NCBI GenBank assembly: GCA_903858815.1 | Contig: CAIOKE010000119.1 | Span: forward strand, 57,481 to 121,480 | DNA length: 64,000 bases | From: an uncultured Planctomycetaceae bacterium | GTDB taxonomy: Bacteria > Planctomycetota > Planctomycetia > Planctomycetales > Planctomycetaceae | Direction: 5' to 3' | In this document: one piece after another, positions 1 to 8,711 of the stretch | How the letters are laid out: every line of letters begins with the position of its first letter | Numbering within the stretch: position 1 is the first letter of the stretch | Translations under genes and position numbers: made by a program | The notes under the pieces: model-generated | Databases searched by the model: none | What the model saw: the letters and a program-made list of their open reading frames with translations, nothing else | Told to the model about the DNA's origin: nothing

Positions 1-2
1 CG

Positions 3-812
3 ACGGGTGCCCTGACATTGCTCAGTGATGTTGTGGCTGGTGCTGACCCTGCTCAGATTACGCTTGATCGTTCGGGTCAGTATCTGTTCGCGGCGTATTA
101 TGAGGCGGCGAAGATCTCGGTGCATCGAGTTGGTGCGGACGGTCGTCTTTCGGACGCTGCGGTGCAGGAGATCGCCACAGCAGAAAAGGCTCATGCGATC
201 GTACCTGATCCGACGAATCGTCTGGTGTTTGTTCCTCATACGGGTCCGAATCGCATTTATCAGTTTCGATTTGAGGAATTTGTGGGGCGACTACTGCCCG
301 GAATTCCACCGTATCTGCAGTGTCCTGAGCAGACTGGTCCTCGGCATCTTGCGTGGCATCCCAGTCTGCCGTTTGCTTATGTGGATAACGAGCAGGGCAA
401 TTCGGTGACGGTGTATGCGCTGCGTGGCAGCAGTCTTGTACCGGGCCAGACGTCATCGACGCTGCCTGATGACTTTCGTGGTCAGAATGCGACGGCCGAA
501 GTTCGAGTGCATCCGGATGGTCGGCATTTGATTGTTTCGAACAGGGGCGCGAATTCGCTGGCGATTTTTCAGATCAACGCTGGTGGTGATCAGTTGTCAC
601 CGAAGGAAATTGTGCCGTGTGAGCCTGTGCCTCGCTGTTTTGACCTGACGTCTGACGGGCGATATCTGTTGCTGGCCGGTGAAGGATCGGGCAACCTGCA
701 GGTCTTTCGGATCGGGGACCTGCGCGGTTATCTGACGGAGGTTGACAAGCTGCAGGTTGGGCCACGGTTGTGGTGGGTTCATGCGGTGCAGGTTCCTGCA
801 GCCAATCGCTGA
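3..812 (+). CDS. Lactonase-family seven-bladed beta-propeller (6-phosphogluconolactonase type), 5' truncated
   Basis: The open frame runs to the left window edge, so the N-terminus is missing; a TTG at 18 is only an internal codon. The visible part shows repeated beta-propeller blades, with phrases such as DRSGQYLFAAYY, HPDGRHLIVSNRGANS and TSDGRYLLLAGEGSGN. This is the layout of Pfam lactonase (PF10282), which includes 6-phosphogluconolactonase. Such enzymes hydrolyse sugar lactones to sugar acids. The next gene, on the opposite strand, is a sugar-acid dehydratase, so a role in an oxidative sugar route is plausible, but the actual lactone is unknown. The two genes converge with about 15 bases between them. 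Confidence 0.8.
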   Translation, partial: TGALTLLSDVVAGADPAQITLDRSGQYLFAAYYEAAKISVHRVGADGRLSDAAVQEIATAEKAHAIVPDPTNRLVFVPHTGPNRIYQFRFEEFVGRLLPGIPPYLQCPEQTGPRHLAWHPSLPFAYVDNEQGNSVTVYALRGSSLVPGQTSSTLPDDFRGQNATAEVRVHPDGRHLIVSNRGANSLAIFQINAGGDQLSPKEIVPCEPVPRCFDLTSDGRYLLLAGEGSGNLQVFRIGDLRGYLTEVDKLQVGPRLWWVHAVQVPAANR

Positions 813-827
813 AACCTGGATTCGGTA

Positions 828-2375
828 TCAGAAGACAGGTCCGGGCATCCATGGGCAGAATTCTTCGTCGCCGATTCCCTGTTGTTCGCTGAGTGTCTGT
901 TCGCCGCTGGCAACGGCGACGATTTTTTCGAAGATACGGGAGCCGGCCGATTCGAGGGTTTCGCCGTCGATGATGGAGCCGGCATTGATATCCATATCCT
1001 CCTGCATGCGGTTGAACAGCGGGGAATTGGTGGCCACTTTGATGGTTGGTGCCGGCTTGCATCCAAAACAGCTGCCGCGTCCGGTTGTGAAGACAACGAG
1101 CTGGCAGCCACCGGCGACAAGCCCGGTGACAGAGATGGGGTCATATCCGGGGGTATCCATGAAAGTGAAGCCTTTCGATGTGATGGCTTCAGCGAACTGG
1201 TAGACGTCGCGCAGCGGTGCCGTCCCCCCTTTGGCGACCGCTCCGAGGGATTTTTCGATGATGGTTGTCAGGCCACCCTGCTTGTTGCCATAGGACGGAT
1301 TGTTATCGATAGATGCATTATTTCGCCGTGCGTAGTCTTCCCACCAGCGGATACGTTCCAGCAGTTTTTCGCCGACTTCGCGGCTGACGGATCGACGTGT
1401 CAGTAGTTGTTCTGCCCCGTAGACTTCCGGGGTTTCTGCCAGAACTGAGCCCCCACCATGTGCGACCAGCAGATCGCTGGCGTACCCGAGTGCTGGATTG
1501 GCCGTGATGCCACTGGCCCCATCACTGCCCCCACACTGCAGGCCAAGAATCAATTCTGAAAGCGGGATGGGTTCCCGTTTCACGTCATTGGCTGCCGGCA
1601 GCAATTCTCTGAGGACACCCACCGCGCGGTCAACTGTCCTGCGGACGCCACCGACTTCCTGGATATTGAGGATCATTGGCAGGTCATCGCGACCACCGGC
1701 CGAAGCGCCGCCCAGCTGGATCAGTCCCTGTGTCTGCTGCAGGTGTGAGGCTTGAGCGGTTTCGCAGCCAAGTCCCAGTACGATGCAGGCAGCGATGTTT
1801 GGATGTCTGGCAAATCCGGCCAGCGTACGATTCAGCAGCAGATGGTCGTCGCTGTTGTAGGCAAATGCACAGCCACTTTTGTGGACGATGGGAATTACGC
1901 CATCGATATTTGGGTAGCGGCTGAGATCTGTCCGTGCCAGTTCCTGAGCGACGTATCGTGACGTGGTTGCAGAGCAGTTGACTGTGCTGATGACTGCGAT
2001 GTAGTTGCGAGTTCCGGCGGCCCCATTACGGCGTCGAAAGCCCTGAAATGTGCGGGGGAGGGGAGCAGGAAACTGCTGCAGTTCTGTTCCGAATTCGTAG
2101 CCCGCCCGTTCGCGTTCGAGGCTGACATTGTGCGTGTGGACCCATTGTCCGGCCGCGATGTCTGTGGCGGCCGATCCGATGGGTTGTCCGAACTTGCGAA
2201 TCGTGCTGCCTTTGGGAATCGGGCGAACAGCGACTTTATGGAACAGCGGAATGGGTTCAGCGGCCAGCAGGTGGCTGTCGCTGGTGGTGATGACATCCCC
2301 CGCCTGCAGGGCTCGACGAGCGACGACAATGTTGTCTGAGGGGTGCAGAATCAGAACGGAGGAGATATCTGACAC
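828..2375 (-). CDS. UxaA-family sugar-acid dehydratase (altronate/galactarate dehydratase type)
   Basis: At 515 residues this matches full-length altronate dehydratases, which dehydrate aldonic or aldaric acids to 2-keto-3-deoxy acids in the cytoplasm. An N-terminal SAF-like domain (about residues 10-90) is followed by the large dehydratase domain, with the family signature GLQCGGSDGASG, an HKSGCAF segment (about 165) and a Cys-rich C-terminal stretch (RGSCFGCKP) that probably helps bind the metal. The start is GTG at 2375, with GGGGAA about 9 bases upstream. Substrate (altronate, galactarate, fuconate or other) cannot be settled from sequence. The next gene upstream on the same strand, an isomerase-like protein, is about 115 bp away, so co-transcription is possible. 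Confidence 0.85.
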   Translation of the reverse strand: MSDISSVLILHPSDNIVVARRALQAGDVITTSDSHLLAAEPIPLFHKVAVRPIPKGSTIRKFGQPIGSAATDIAAGQWVHTHNVSLERERAGYEFGTELQQFPAPLPRTFQGFRRRNGAAGTRNYIAVISTVNCSATTSRYVAQELARTDLSRYPNIDGVIPIVHKSGCAFAYNSDDHLLLNRTLAGFARHPNIAACIVLGLGCETAQASHLQQTQGLIQLGGASAGGRDDLPMILNIQEVGGVRRTVDRAVGVLRELLPAANDVKREPIPLSELILGLQCGGSDGASGITANPALGYASDLLVAHGGGSVLAETPEVYGAEQLLTRRSVSREVGEKLLERIRWWEDYARRNNASIDNNPSYGNKQGGLTTIIEKSLGAVAKGGTAPLRDVYQFAEAITSKGFTFMDTPGYDPISVTGLVAGGCQLVVFTTGRGSCFGCKPAPTIKVATNSPLFNRMQEDMDINAGSIIDGETLESAGSRIFEKIVAVASGEQTLSEQQGIGDEEFCPWMPGPVF

Positions 2376-2490
2376 AGGACGAGTTCCCCGGGGGGTGCGA
2401 TGGAGCGGAATTGGTTAGAATTCTGGAGGTTCTGCGGAATTCGCACAAGGCGTGAATTCGGCAGTCTGAGAATCCGGGAGTTCTGGTGTT

Positions 2491-3402
2491 TCAGAGCTGA
2501 CAGACCGACGCGGCGTGTCGCAGGGCAAGCACTGGATCGGGCCAGGTTGGCAGAAACTCATGTGCTATGAAGCCGTTGTAACCGGTTTTCAGGATTGCCG
2601 CCATGACCGCCGGATAGTTGATCTCCTGCAGCAGATCCAGTTCCCGTCGACCGGGATTTCCGGCAGTGTGGTAATGCCCAATCAGGGCGTGATTCTTTTC
2701 AATTCTGCGGATGACATCGCCGTTCATGATCTGCACATGGTAGATATCGAACAGCAGTCGGAATGCGGGGGAGTCCATGCGGCGAACAAGTTCAAAACAG
2801 CGTTCGACATCATCTCCGAAGTAGCCCGGGTGTCCTTTCATCGGGTGTGAGTTATCGACGGAGTTGAGATGTTCGAGGCACAGTGTGATGTTGCGTTCTT
2901 CGGCGTAGGGGAGCACTTTTTTCCAGAGTTCGAGGCAGTTGGTCTCGGCCGTTGTTTCTGACATGCCTCGGACCGTCATTCCGGTGAATGTGATGACTCT
3001 GGAGCATTCGTTCTGGACGGCCGCATCGATTGCGGATTTCAGTTTTGCTTCACATTCTGCATGATTGCCGCGATCAACTGGTCCTGTGGCAAACCCATGG
3101 CTGCTGACCAGTGAGATCTGCAGCCCGCGGCGACGGGCTTCGGGGTAGAATTTCCGATCAATTCCCTCGATCCCGGTGAGCCCGATGCTGACGCAGTGTC
3201 CGATGAGTTCGCTGGTGGGCATGGGATTGAAGCACCAGCCCATAACGGACTGGTGAATCTGTTGTCTGGTGATCTGGAAGTCCGCTGCGACCTGCGGTGG
3301 TTCGTATTGAGTTTTTGCGACAGCGGCGGTCCGGGATCCGGCAGCAGTGGCAAGGGCAGTGCAGGCGACTGTTCTGCGTGAGACGCGTGGCAGCAATGTC
3401 AT
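2491..3402 (-). CDS. Exported hydroxypyruvate isomerase-like TIM-barrel protein
   Basis: The protein has about 303 residues, starting at the ATG at 3402. A longer frame reaches 3504 but would run through the divergent promoter region. The N-terminus (LPRVSRRTVACTALATAAG) looks like a twin-arginine signal peptide, typical of planctomycete paralogues. The rest is an AP-endonuclease-2/sugar isomerase TIM barrel (PF01261) with Hyi-like segments: LCLEHLNSVDNSHPMKGHPG with an acidic metal ligand, FDIYHVQIMNGDV, GHYHTAGNPGR and a final HEFLPTW. The family interconverts hydroxypyruvate and tartronate semialdehyde or related sugars. With an export signal the physiological substrate is uncertain. Confidence 0.8.
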   Translation of the reverse strand: MTLLPRVSRRTVACTALATAAGSRTAAVAKTQYEPPQVAADFQITRQQIHQSVMGWCFNPMPTSELIGHCVSIGLTGIEGIDRKFYPEARRRGLQISLVSSHGFATGPVDRGNHAECEAKLKSAIDAAVQNECSRVITFTGMTVRGMSETTAETNCLELWKKVLPYAEERNITLCLEHLNSVDNSHPMKGHPGYFGDDVERCFELVRRMDSPAFRLLFDIYHVQIMNGDVIRRIEKNHALIGHYHTAGNPGRRELDLLQEINYPAVMAAILKTGYNGFIAHEFLPTWPDPVLALRHAASVCQL

Positions 3403-3524
3403 GAGGCGGGTTCCATTTCCGGTTGAACGGGTGTGGCAGGGCAGGCTGCAGTTTGACGGAATGTGCCTTGAATGGAATACTGTCTGCGTCAGAATTTTTC
3501 TCACCCAGTAGTGGATTTCCTGTC

Positions 3525-4772
3525 ATGTTGCGAAGTTTGTCATGGCTGTTGGTTTGTGGGTGTGTGGCTGTGAGTGCGGTTGCTGACGAATCCGCGGGTG
3601 ACAAGTCTGCGGCACTGACGGGGCAGGGGCCTGCGACTGCCGTCGCAGAGACAGCTGATTTTTTTACGCGTCCGGCGGTGCAGAGCGAGGCTCGGGTGAG
3701 CATCGTGCGGCAGGGTGATGCCGAGATTCCGCTGGTTGTTGTCAAGGGGACGCCGTATGAGATGGGGCGGCAGCTTGGTCAAGCGCTCAAACAGCAGATC
3801 ACCACTTTTCTGCCGGCGGCTTTGCCGGCCATCTGTAAAGAGCTGGGTTTGACAGAGGAGCAGTTGCAGGAGGTCTGGAGTCGTTCCTCGGCGTACTCTG
3901 ACGATCGTCTTGAGCAGGAGCTGGCGGGGGTTGCAGATGGTACGGGGTTACCGCTTCGAACGCTGCAGGCGATGCATGCTGTGCCGCTGCTGATGCCGTA
4001 TTCGTGCAGCAGTATCGCGGCGTGGGGGGAGGCAACGGAGGATGGTCATCTGTATCAGACGCGAAATCTGGACTGGAATCTGGAACTTGGTGCTCACAAT
4101 TTTGCCGCCATTGTGATTTATGTGCCGGATGTGGGTTCGCCACACGTGGTACCGACATTTGCGGGATTCAGTGGGGCGCACACGGGCATGAATTTTCATG
4201 GGATCGCCCTGTCAGAAATGGGTGATGCGTCTGGCAAGGAGGCTCCTTATTTCGTGCATGCACCGCATTTCACGGCGTTCTTTCGAACCATGCTGTACGA
4301 CGCGGATTCGCTGACCGAGGCGCTGGAGATTTTTCGTCAGCAGCCGATGACGAAGCGTTATCACTTTGTATTCGGTGATGGTCGTACGGATCGTCGAGCC
4401 GTCAAGGTGCGGGCGCACTCACCTGAGCCTGCAGATCGACGTTTGATGATCTGGAAGGATAACGATGCCACTGATGAGTTCGCTCCGAACGTGCTGAGCT
4501 GTGTGGTTTATAATGACGAGGGGCGGGGCGCGTTTCCGACCCTGAAAAGTGGTCACGGAAAGCTGAATGGTGAGTCGCTGGTGAAGCTGGCCAATCAGAT
4601 TCCGATCAAGGGGGGCAACGTGATTAACGTGGTCTACGATGCAACGGATCTGAAAATGTGGGTCACCTACGCGCATGGCAGCGAAGAGGCGTACCAGCGA
4701 CCTTCGGTGCTGATCGATCTGCATCAGGCGGTCGGTCCTGAGGTTTCGAAGACTCGGACTGCTGCGCCCTGA
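3525..4772 (+). CDS. Exported C45-type Ntn acyltransferase/hydrolase
   Basis: The 415-residue protein starts at the ATG at 3525; the frame is open from 3423, but the divergent gene begins at 3402 and residues 1-20 form a hydrophobic signal peptide. The body resembles peptidase C45 / acyl-CoA:6-aminopenicillanate acyltransferase proteins (PF03417). KGTPYEMGRQLGQ is the family's conserved opening, and PYSCSSIAAWG carries the candidate N-terminal nucleophile Cys161, which is exposed by self-cleavage in this family. RNLDWN follows. These enzymes cleave or transfer acyl groups on amide substrates; here the substrate is unknown. The gene ends directly against the convergent aldo/keto reductase (stop codons abut at 4772/4773). 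Confidence 0.75.
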   Translation: MLRSLSWLLVCGCVAVSAVADESAGDKSAALTGQGPATAVAETADFFTRPAVQSEARVSIVRQGDAEIPLVVVKGTPYEMGRQLGQALKQQITTFLPAALPAICKELGLTEEQLQEVWSRSSAYSDDRLEQELAGVADGTGLPLRTLQAMHAVPLLMPYSCSSIAAWGEATEDGHLYQTRNLDWNLELGAHNFAAIVIYVPDVGSPHVVPTFAGFSGAHTGMNFHGIALSEMGDASGKEAPYFVHAPHFTAFFRTMLYDADSLTEALEIFRQQPMTKRYHFVFGDGRTDRRAVKVRAHSPEPADRRLMIWKDNDATDEFAPNVLSCVVYNDEGRGAFPTLKSGHGKLNGESLVKLANQIPIKGGNVINVVYDATDLKMWVTYAHGSEEAYQRPSVLIDLHQAVGPEVSKTRTAAP

Positions 4773-5696
4773 TCAGTCGGTGACGCTGCAGGCCTGCCGG
4801 ATTTCGTTGGACTCAGCAAATCCGATGATGGCAGAGCAGACTGCCGGGTGTTTCAGGACGAACCGGATGGCCTGCGGTACAGCGTTATCCGGCCGAGTGG
4901 CTTCCGGCAATGTTTGGGCCTGACGCAGATCCTGTTCATATAAAGACAGCGGAAAGAATGGCGTGGTCAGCGTGTGCGCGCTGGGTGATCTGCCCGCGAT
5001 TGCTCCACCGGCAAGCACCCGGATAGCAAATGCACCCAACTGCAGGCGCTGGCAGTCGGCCAGCAGATTGCCGTAGTCCGTCGGCACAGAATTGGGTGGC
5101 AGGAGCACGCCGGCACTGGGATTGAGCCGGTTGAAGGGGATCTGCAGTGTGTCGAAGAGTCCGCTGTTCAGCACTCGACGCAGCGATGTTGGTGAGCCCG
5201 TGCCTGTCAGTCCGCAGCAGCGGATCAGGCCTGCACGGCGCAGCTCGGAAAAGGCAGCCGCCACACCGGTGGGCCCAAGGACTTCCTCCGGCGTCAGCGA
5301 AAACGGTTCCTGATCCGGCTGATCGGTGATGGCATTGTGCAGCTGCAGCAGGGTGACGTGCGGTCGCTGCAGTCGCTGCAGTGAGTCTGTGATCCCGGTG
5401 CGAATCTGTTCAGAGATCGAGACTGAAGAATTGCGCTGGATCCGGACTTTGGTTGCGATCTGGATGTGCTGACAGGAGTCCAGCTGCTGCAGTGCGTTGC
5501 CGAGAGCTCGTTCGGACGCTCCGTTGCCGTAGCCGGCTGCTGTGTCGATCCAGTTGATTCCGGTGTCGAATGCTGTCTGCAGAACCTGCAGCTGCTGCTC
5601 GAAGGCAGTTCCGGTCATCAGTCCCGCTACTGGTCCTGCTCCGAAGCTGATCTCTGACACTTCAAGACCGGTGCTGCCGAGTGGGCGATATTTCAT
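4773..5696 (-). CDS. Aldo/keto reductase
   Basis: The start chosen is the ATG at 5696 (MKYRPLGSTGLEVSEISFG), preceded by GGAATGCTCCG; the frame stays open to 5810 but that would overlap the upstream transporter. This gives about 307 residues, an AKR TIM barrel. The catalytic tetrad is visible: Asp and Tyr in NWIDTAAGYGNGASERALG, Lys in ATKVR and His in LLQLHNAI. Family members reduce carbonyls or oxidise sugars with NAD(P)H. Its general look resembles the sugar-oxidising D-threo-aldose/L-fucose dehydrogenase branch, which would suit the neighbouring lactonase and dehydratase, but this is inference. It lies 31 bp downstream of the MFS gene and is probably co-transcribed with it. Confidence 0.85.
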   Translation of the reverse strand: MKYRPLGSTGLEVSEISFGAGPVAGLMTGTAFEQQLQVLQTAFDTGINWIDTAAGYGNGASERALGNALQQLDSCQHIQIATKVRIQRNSSVSISEQIRTGITDSLQRLQRPHVTLLQLHNAITDQPDQEPFSLTPEEVLGPTGVAAAFSELRRAGLIRCCGLTGTGSPTSLRRVLNSGLFDTLQIPFNRLNPSAGVLLPPNSVPTDYGNLLADCQRLQLGAFAIRVLAGGAIAGRSPSAHTLTTPFFPLSLYEQDLRQAQTLPEATRPDNAVPQAIRFVLKHPAVCSAIIGFAESNEIRQACSVTD

Positions 5697-5727
5697 CGGA
5701 GCATTCCGTGACTGGGGGGCAGGCGTT

Positions 5728-7092
5728 TCAGGTCTGCGAATTCTGTGGGGCTGTCTGTGGCTTTCGTGAGTCTGTCGGAGCCAGCCAGATGACCAGCATT
5801 CCGACCGCATAAATCAGCCCGGTCCAGAGTCCGATAGCCGAATAGTCACCTCCGAAGGAGCTCATGCGCAGCCCGACAAAAATACTGACGGCAGCGGCAG
5901 CGATTCGTCCTGAATTGAAGGAGATACCGCTGCCGGTGGCGCGGACATTGACCGGGAACAACTCTGGTAAGAACAGTGGCAGCCAGCCGAAGTACGCGAC
6001 GCCGAAAAATCCCAGAAGGAATACGGCCCAGTCAAACCACGGATCATCCGGCTGCATGGTGCCAAACAGCAGCGAGCTGACCGCGAAGGTGGCGAGGCTG
6101 ATGAGAAAGTAGGAGAGGCGTGGGCCGGCGAGCGTCGCAATAAGGCCCCCGAGGAGGCTGCCGAAGATAGCGCCGCTGGAGCGGCTGATCATAGTGCGAG
6201 CTTTGTCGCGGGGGTTCTGTCCGGTCTTCTTCTTCGCAGGTGTTGCGATGCCATCGGCAGGGGCAGCGCTGGCCGCCAGCTCGGCCTGCCGAGCGGCGAC
6301 CTGGTCGCGCCACGGCACGACCCAGTTGGCGTTGGCGGCCGTTCCGATGACTGGAACTGCACCCAGCAGGATTCCGATCAGCGTGCGTGACAGCAGTGGT
6401 GGTTTGAAGAGCTGGCCGGTGACAGAGCTTCGGAGTGGTGCACCATTGGTGGAACCCGCAACGCTGCTGGCCCGCTGTGTCAGCCAGCGTCGCGATTCCG
6501 GGACCAGCCACAGGATCAGCAGCCCCAGTATAGCGGGAGCTCCGCCGACAAGCAGCGTCCAGCGCCACGAGTCGGGCGTGACTTCAAACTTCAGAGCGAT
6601 TGTTCCCAGCAGGACAAAGCCGAAGTTTGCTGCCGTACCCATGACTCCGGCCAGCAAAGGCCGTGATGCTCCGGGCCACGCTTCCGTGACCAGCGATACC
6701 GCATTGGGCCAGGTACCTCCAAATCCCAGCATGGCCAGAAACCTGAGACCGCACATGAGCCGAGGCTGCGTGATCCAGCATGCGGCCAGTGTGAGCAGCG
6801 AGTAGCAGAGGACGCTGGCACCGAGAGCTCGTGTCCGCCCGATGCGATCCCCCATCAGCCCGAAGAGCCACCCACCGACGGCGGCTCCCAGCATGAATGC
6901 CGCCTGATTCCACGCGAACCATTCCGTAATCACTGCCTCACCGGAACCAGCGGGCAGCAAAGAAAGCATCATCTGACGATGAATCAGTACGAACAGGGCA
7001 TTTTCAAGACCGGCAAACATCCATGCAGCGAAGCCAGCTGCGAGCACGGCCAGTTTCTGATTCCTGCTGAACCCAGCTTCAGTGTCAATCAT
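5728..7092 (-). CDS. MFS transporter with a long basic central loop
   Basis: The 454-residue protein has about 12 hydrophobic helices and the MFS loop 2-3 motif (GWLFGLMGDRIGRTRALG), in the sugar/aromatic-acid symporter style. The central cytoplasmic loop between the two six-helix halves is long (about residues 255-300) and rich in Ala, Lys and Arg (TPAKKKTGQNPRDKAR). The second half has FGVAYFGWLPLFLPELFPVNVRATGSG-like family features, including ELFP followed by RATG. The start ATG at 7092 has GGAG about 8 bases upstream. It precedes the aldo/keto reductase on the same strand, so it probably imports the substrate of that small operon. Substrate not predictable. Confidence 0.85.
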   Translation of the reverse strand: MIDTEAGFSRNQKLAVLAAGFAAWMFAGLENALFVLIHRQMMLSLLPAGSGEAVITEWFAWNQAAFMLGAAVGGWLFGLMGDRIGRTRALGASVLCYSLLTLAACWITQPRLMCGLRFLAMLGFGGTWPNAVSLVTEAWPGASRPLLAGVMGTAANFGFVLLGTIALKFEVTPDSWRWTLLVGGAPAILGLLILWLVPESRRWLTQRASSVAGSTNGAPLRSSVTGQLFKPPLLSRTLIGILLGAVPVIGTAANANWVVPWRDQVAARQAELAASAAPADGIATPAKKKTGQNPRDKARTMISRSSGAIFGSLLGGLIATLAGPRLSYFLISLATFAVSSLLFGTMQPDDPWFDWAVFLLGFFGVAYFGWLPLFLPELFPVNVRATGSGISFNSGRIAAAAVSIFVGLRMSSFGGDYSAIGLWTGLIYAVGMLVIWLAPTDSRKPQTAPQNSQT

Positions 7093-7548
7093 CCACTTGC
7101 TCCGTCAGATTCCAGAACGGGCTGCGTATTCTGCTGTTCAGGGCAGTATGGCAGCGGCGTTCCTGTGTTTCCAGCCCGGATGAAGTGAGAAGTCGGTGGT
7201 CTGAGCTGACCTGTTTCGGCAGAAGCTGCGCAAGGAAAGGCCTGAGACTCGGACTTCCTGGCACCACAGGAACATCCGACAGGAACCAAAAAGACAGAAT
7301 TGCTTATCCAGACGGTACGACCGATCCGATGGAAGGTGTGTGACTTTCTGTTGCGCTGCTGCGGATGGATTCTGAGGATCAGAATTTGTGCGGGTAGCAG
7401 GCGGACTGAGCATATCAGGGCTTCCGGTGCTGGCGTTCACCGGGAGGGGTTCAGAACCGAGCGTTTAGATTCAGTGAACCACCGGGACGGTTTCCCAGCA
7501 GAACGAGCGCGGTCCGAAACGGAAGGTACCTCACGGAGGAGAGCTTTC
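7093..7548. other. Divergent intergenic region
   Basis: About 456 bp between the divergent MFS and BON-domain genes. It should hold promoters for both directions. The only clear element is the strong GGAGGAG ribosome binding site at 7535-7541. I see no convincing small gene, RNA or repeat here. Confidence 0.5.
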
Positions 7549-8610
7549 ATGCGAAAGTACGGTAAGTGGTTACTCGTGCTGGGCGTTCTGGCAGCCAGTC
7601 CGGCTGTCGCCAGTGCAGACGGGTTTCTGGGGGGAAAATTCAAGCCAGTGCTGCCGTTCTCGGGATCTGCTGAGAAGGGGCGTAATCAGGAGCTGGCGAA
7701 TGAAGTCGCTGCAGCCCTGAAGACAGCACAGGTTCGAGGCACCGGGATTGAAATTGAAGTCCGCGATGGTGCCGCGATTCTGAGTGGCTCGGTCAGCGAT
7801 CCCAGCCAGCGCTCTTTGGCACAGCGAGCTGCCGGAAGTGTGCCGGGCATCGAGCGGGTGGAAAACAACCTGAAGTACATTCCGCAGACTGCCGGTCAGC
7901 CTGCAATTGCTCAGGCAGCCCATGAGCAGTCGACAGCGAAGCAGCCATCAATGATTCAGCAGGTTGCAGCCGAAGCTCCGGCTCCGGCTCCTGCACAGAA
8001 GTCGAATCAGGAAACTGCTCAGCAGATTGCTCAGGCAGTGCAGAGCTGTGGCGTTGACTGTGAGATGATGACTGTCCGCTTCAAGGACGGCGTCTGCACT
8101 CTGGAAGGTTCTGTAGGAACGGCCGCTGAGCGTCAGGCTCTGCATCGTGCCGCTGCTGCAGTTCCTGGTGTGCGTCAGATGAACAATCGTCTGACGGTTG
8201 CTCAGCCAGTGGCTCGGGTTTCAGCTCCGGCCAACCCACCGCAGATGGCCATGCCACAGCAGATGATGGCTCCCCCGACACCGGTCGCTATGGGACCTGC
8301 TCCCATGATGATGGGTGCCCCGGGTGCTCCGCCGACAGCCAGTGGGTATGCCCCGACCAGCTTCAATAATCCGAATCTGCCGAACTACGCGTGGCCGGCT
8401 TATGCCGCCTATCCGAACTCGGCCGCTGTGTCCTATCCGACCCAGTACAGTGCCAGTGCCTGGCCGTACATCGGACCGTTCTATCCGTACCCACAGGTTC
8501 CGATGGGATGGCGTGAAGTCTCCCTCGAGTGGGATGACGGATACTGGCAGCTGAACTTCAACAAAGAAAAGAACAACTGGTTCTGGGTGATGAATCCGAA
8601 GAACTGGTGA
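7549..8610 (+). CDS. Exported BON-domain protein with Pro/Met-rich linker
   Basis: The 353-residue protein starts at ATG 7549 behind a near-perfect GGAGGAG site; the frame is open upstream to 7300 but lacks a comparable start. Residues 1-23 are a signal peptide ending in ASA. Two BON domains follow (about 46-110 and 150-225), each with the VRDGAAILSGSV / FKDGVCTLEGSV core and a VPG(I/V) turn. BON domains bind phospholipid and occur in periplasmic envelope-stress proteins such as OsmY. A long Pro/Met/Ala/Tyr-rich segment comes next, then a conserved-looking aromatic tail (LEWDDGYWQLNF, NNWFWVMNPKNW). No partner gene is adjacent. A strong intrinsic terminator follows. Confidence 0.8.
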   Translation: MRKYGKWLLVLGVLAASPAVASADGFLGGKFKPVLPFSGSAEKGRNQELANEVAAALKTAQVRGTGIEIEVRDGAAILSGSVSDPSQRSLAQRAAGSVPGIERVENNLKYIPQTAGQPAIAQAAHEQSTAKQPSMIQQVAAEAPAPAPAQKSNQETAQQIAQAVQSCGVDCEMMTVRFKDGVCTLEGSVGTAAERQALHRAAAAVPGVRQMNNRLTVAQPVARVSAPANPPQMAMPQQMMAPPTPVAMGPAPMMMGAPGAPPTASGYAPTSFNNPNLPNYAWPAYAAYPNSAAVSYPTQYSASAWPYIGPFYPYPQVPMGWREVSLEWDDGYWQLNFNKEKNNWFWVMNPKNW

Positions 8611-8652
8611 TCTGAAGATCGCTGCAGGACAGCGGTCAGCAGGAAAACAGAC

Positions 8653-8689
8653 GGGGCCCTGAAGAACAGTCTTCAGGGCCCCTTTTTTT
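8653..8689 (+). terminator. Intrinsic terminator after the BON-domain gene
   Basis: A perfect 12-bp stem GGGGCCCTGAAG / CTTCAGGGCCCC (8653-8664 with 8671-8682) with a six-base loop is followed directly by seven Ts (8683-8689). It lies 43 bp after the BON stop codon. It also sits just before the end of the convergent DUF1549 gene; on that strand there is no U tract at the right place, so it should act mainly on the + strand. Confidence 0.95.
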
Positions 8690-8711
8690 GTTGACCGGTC
8701 CGGCAAACGGC

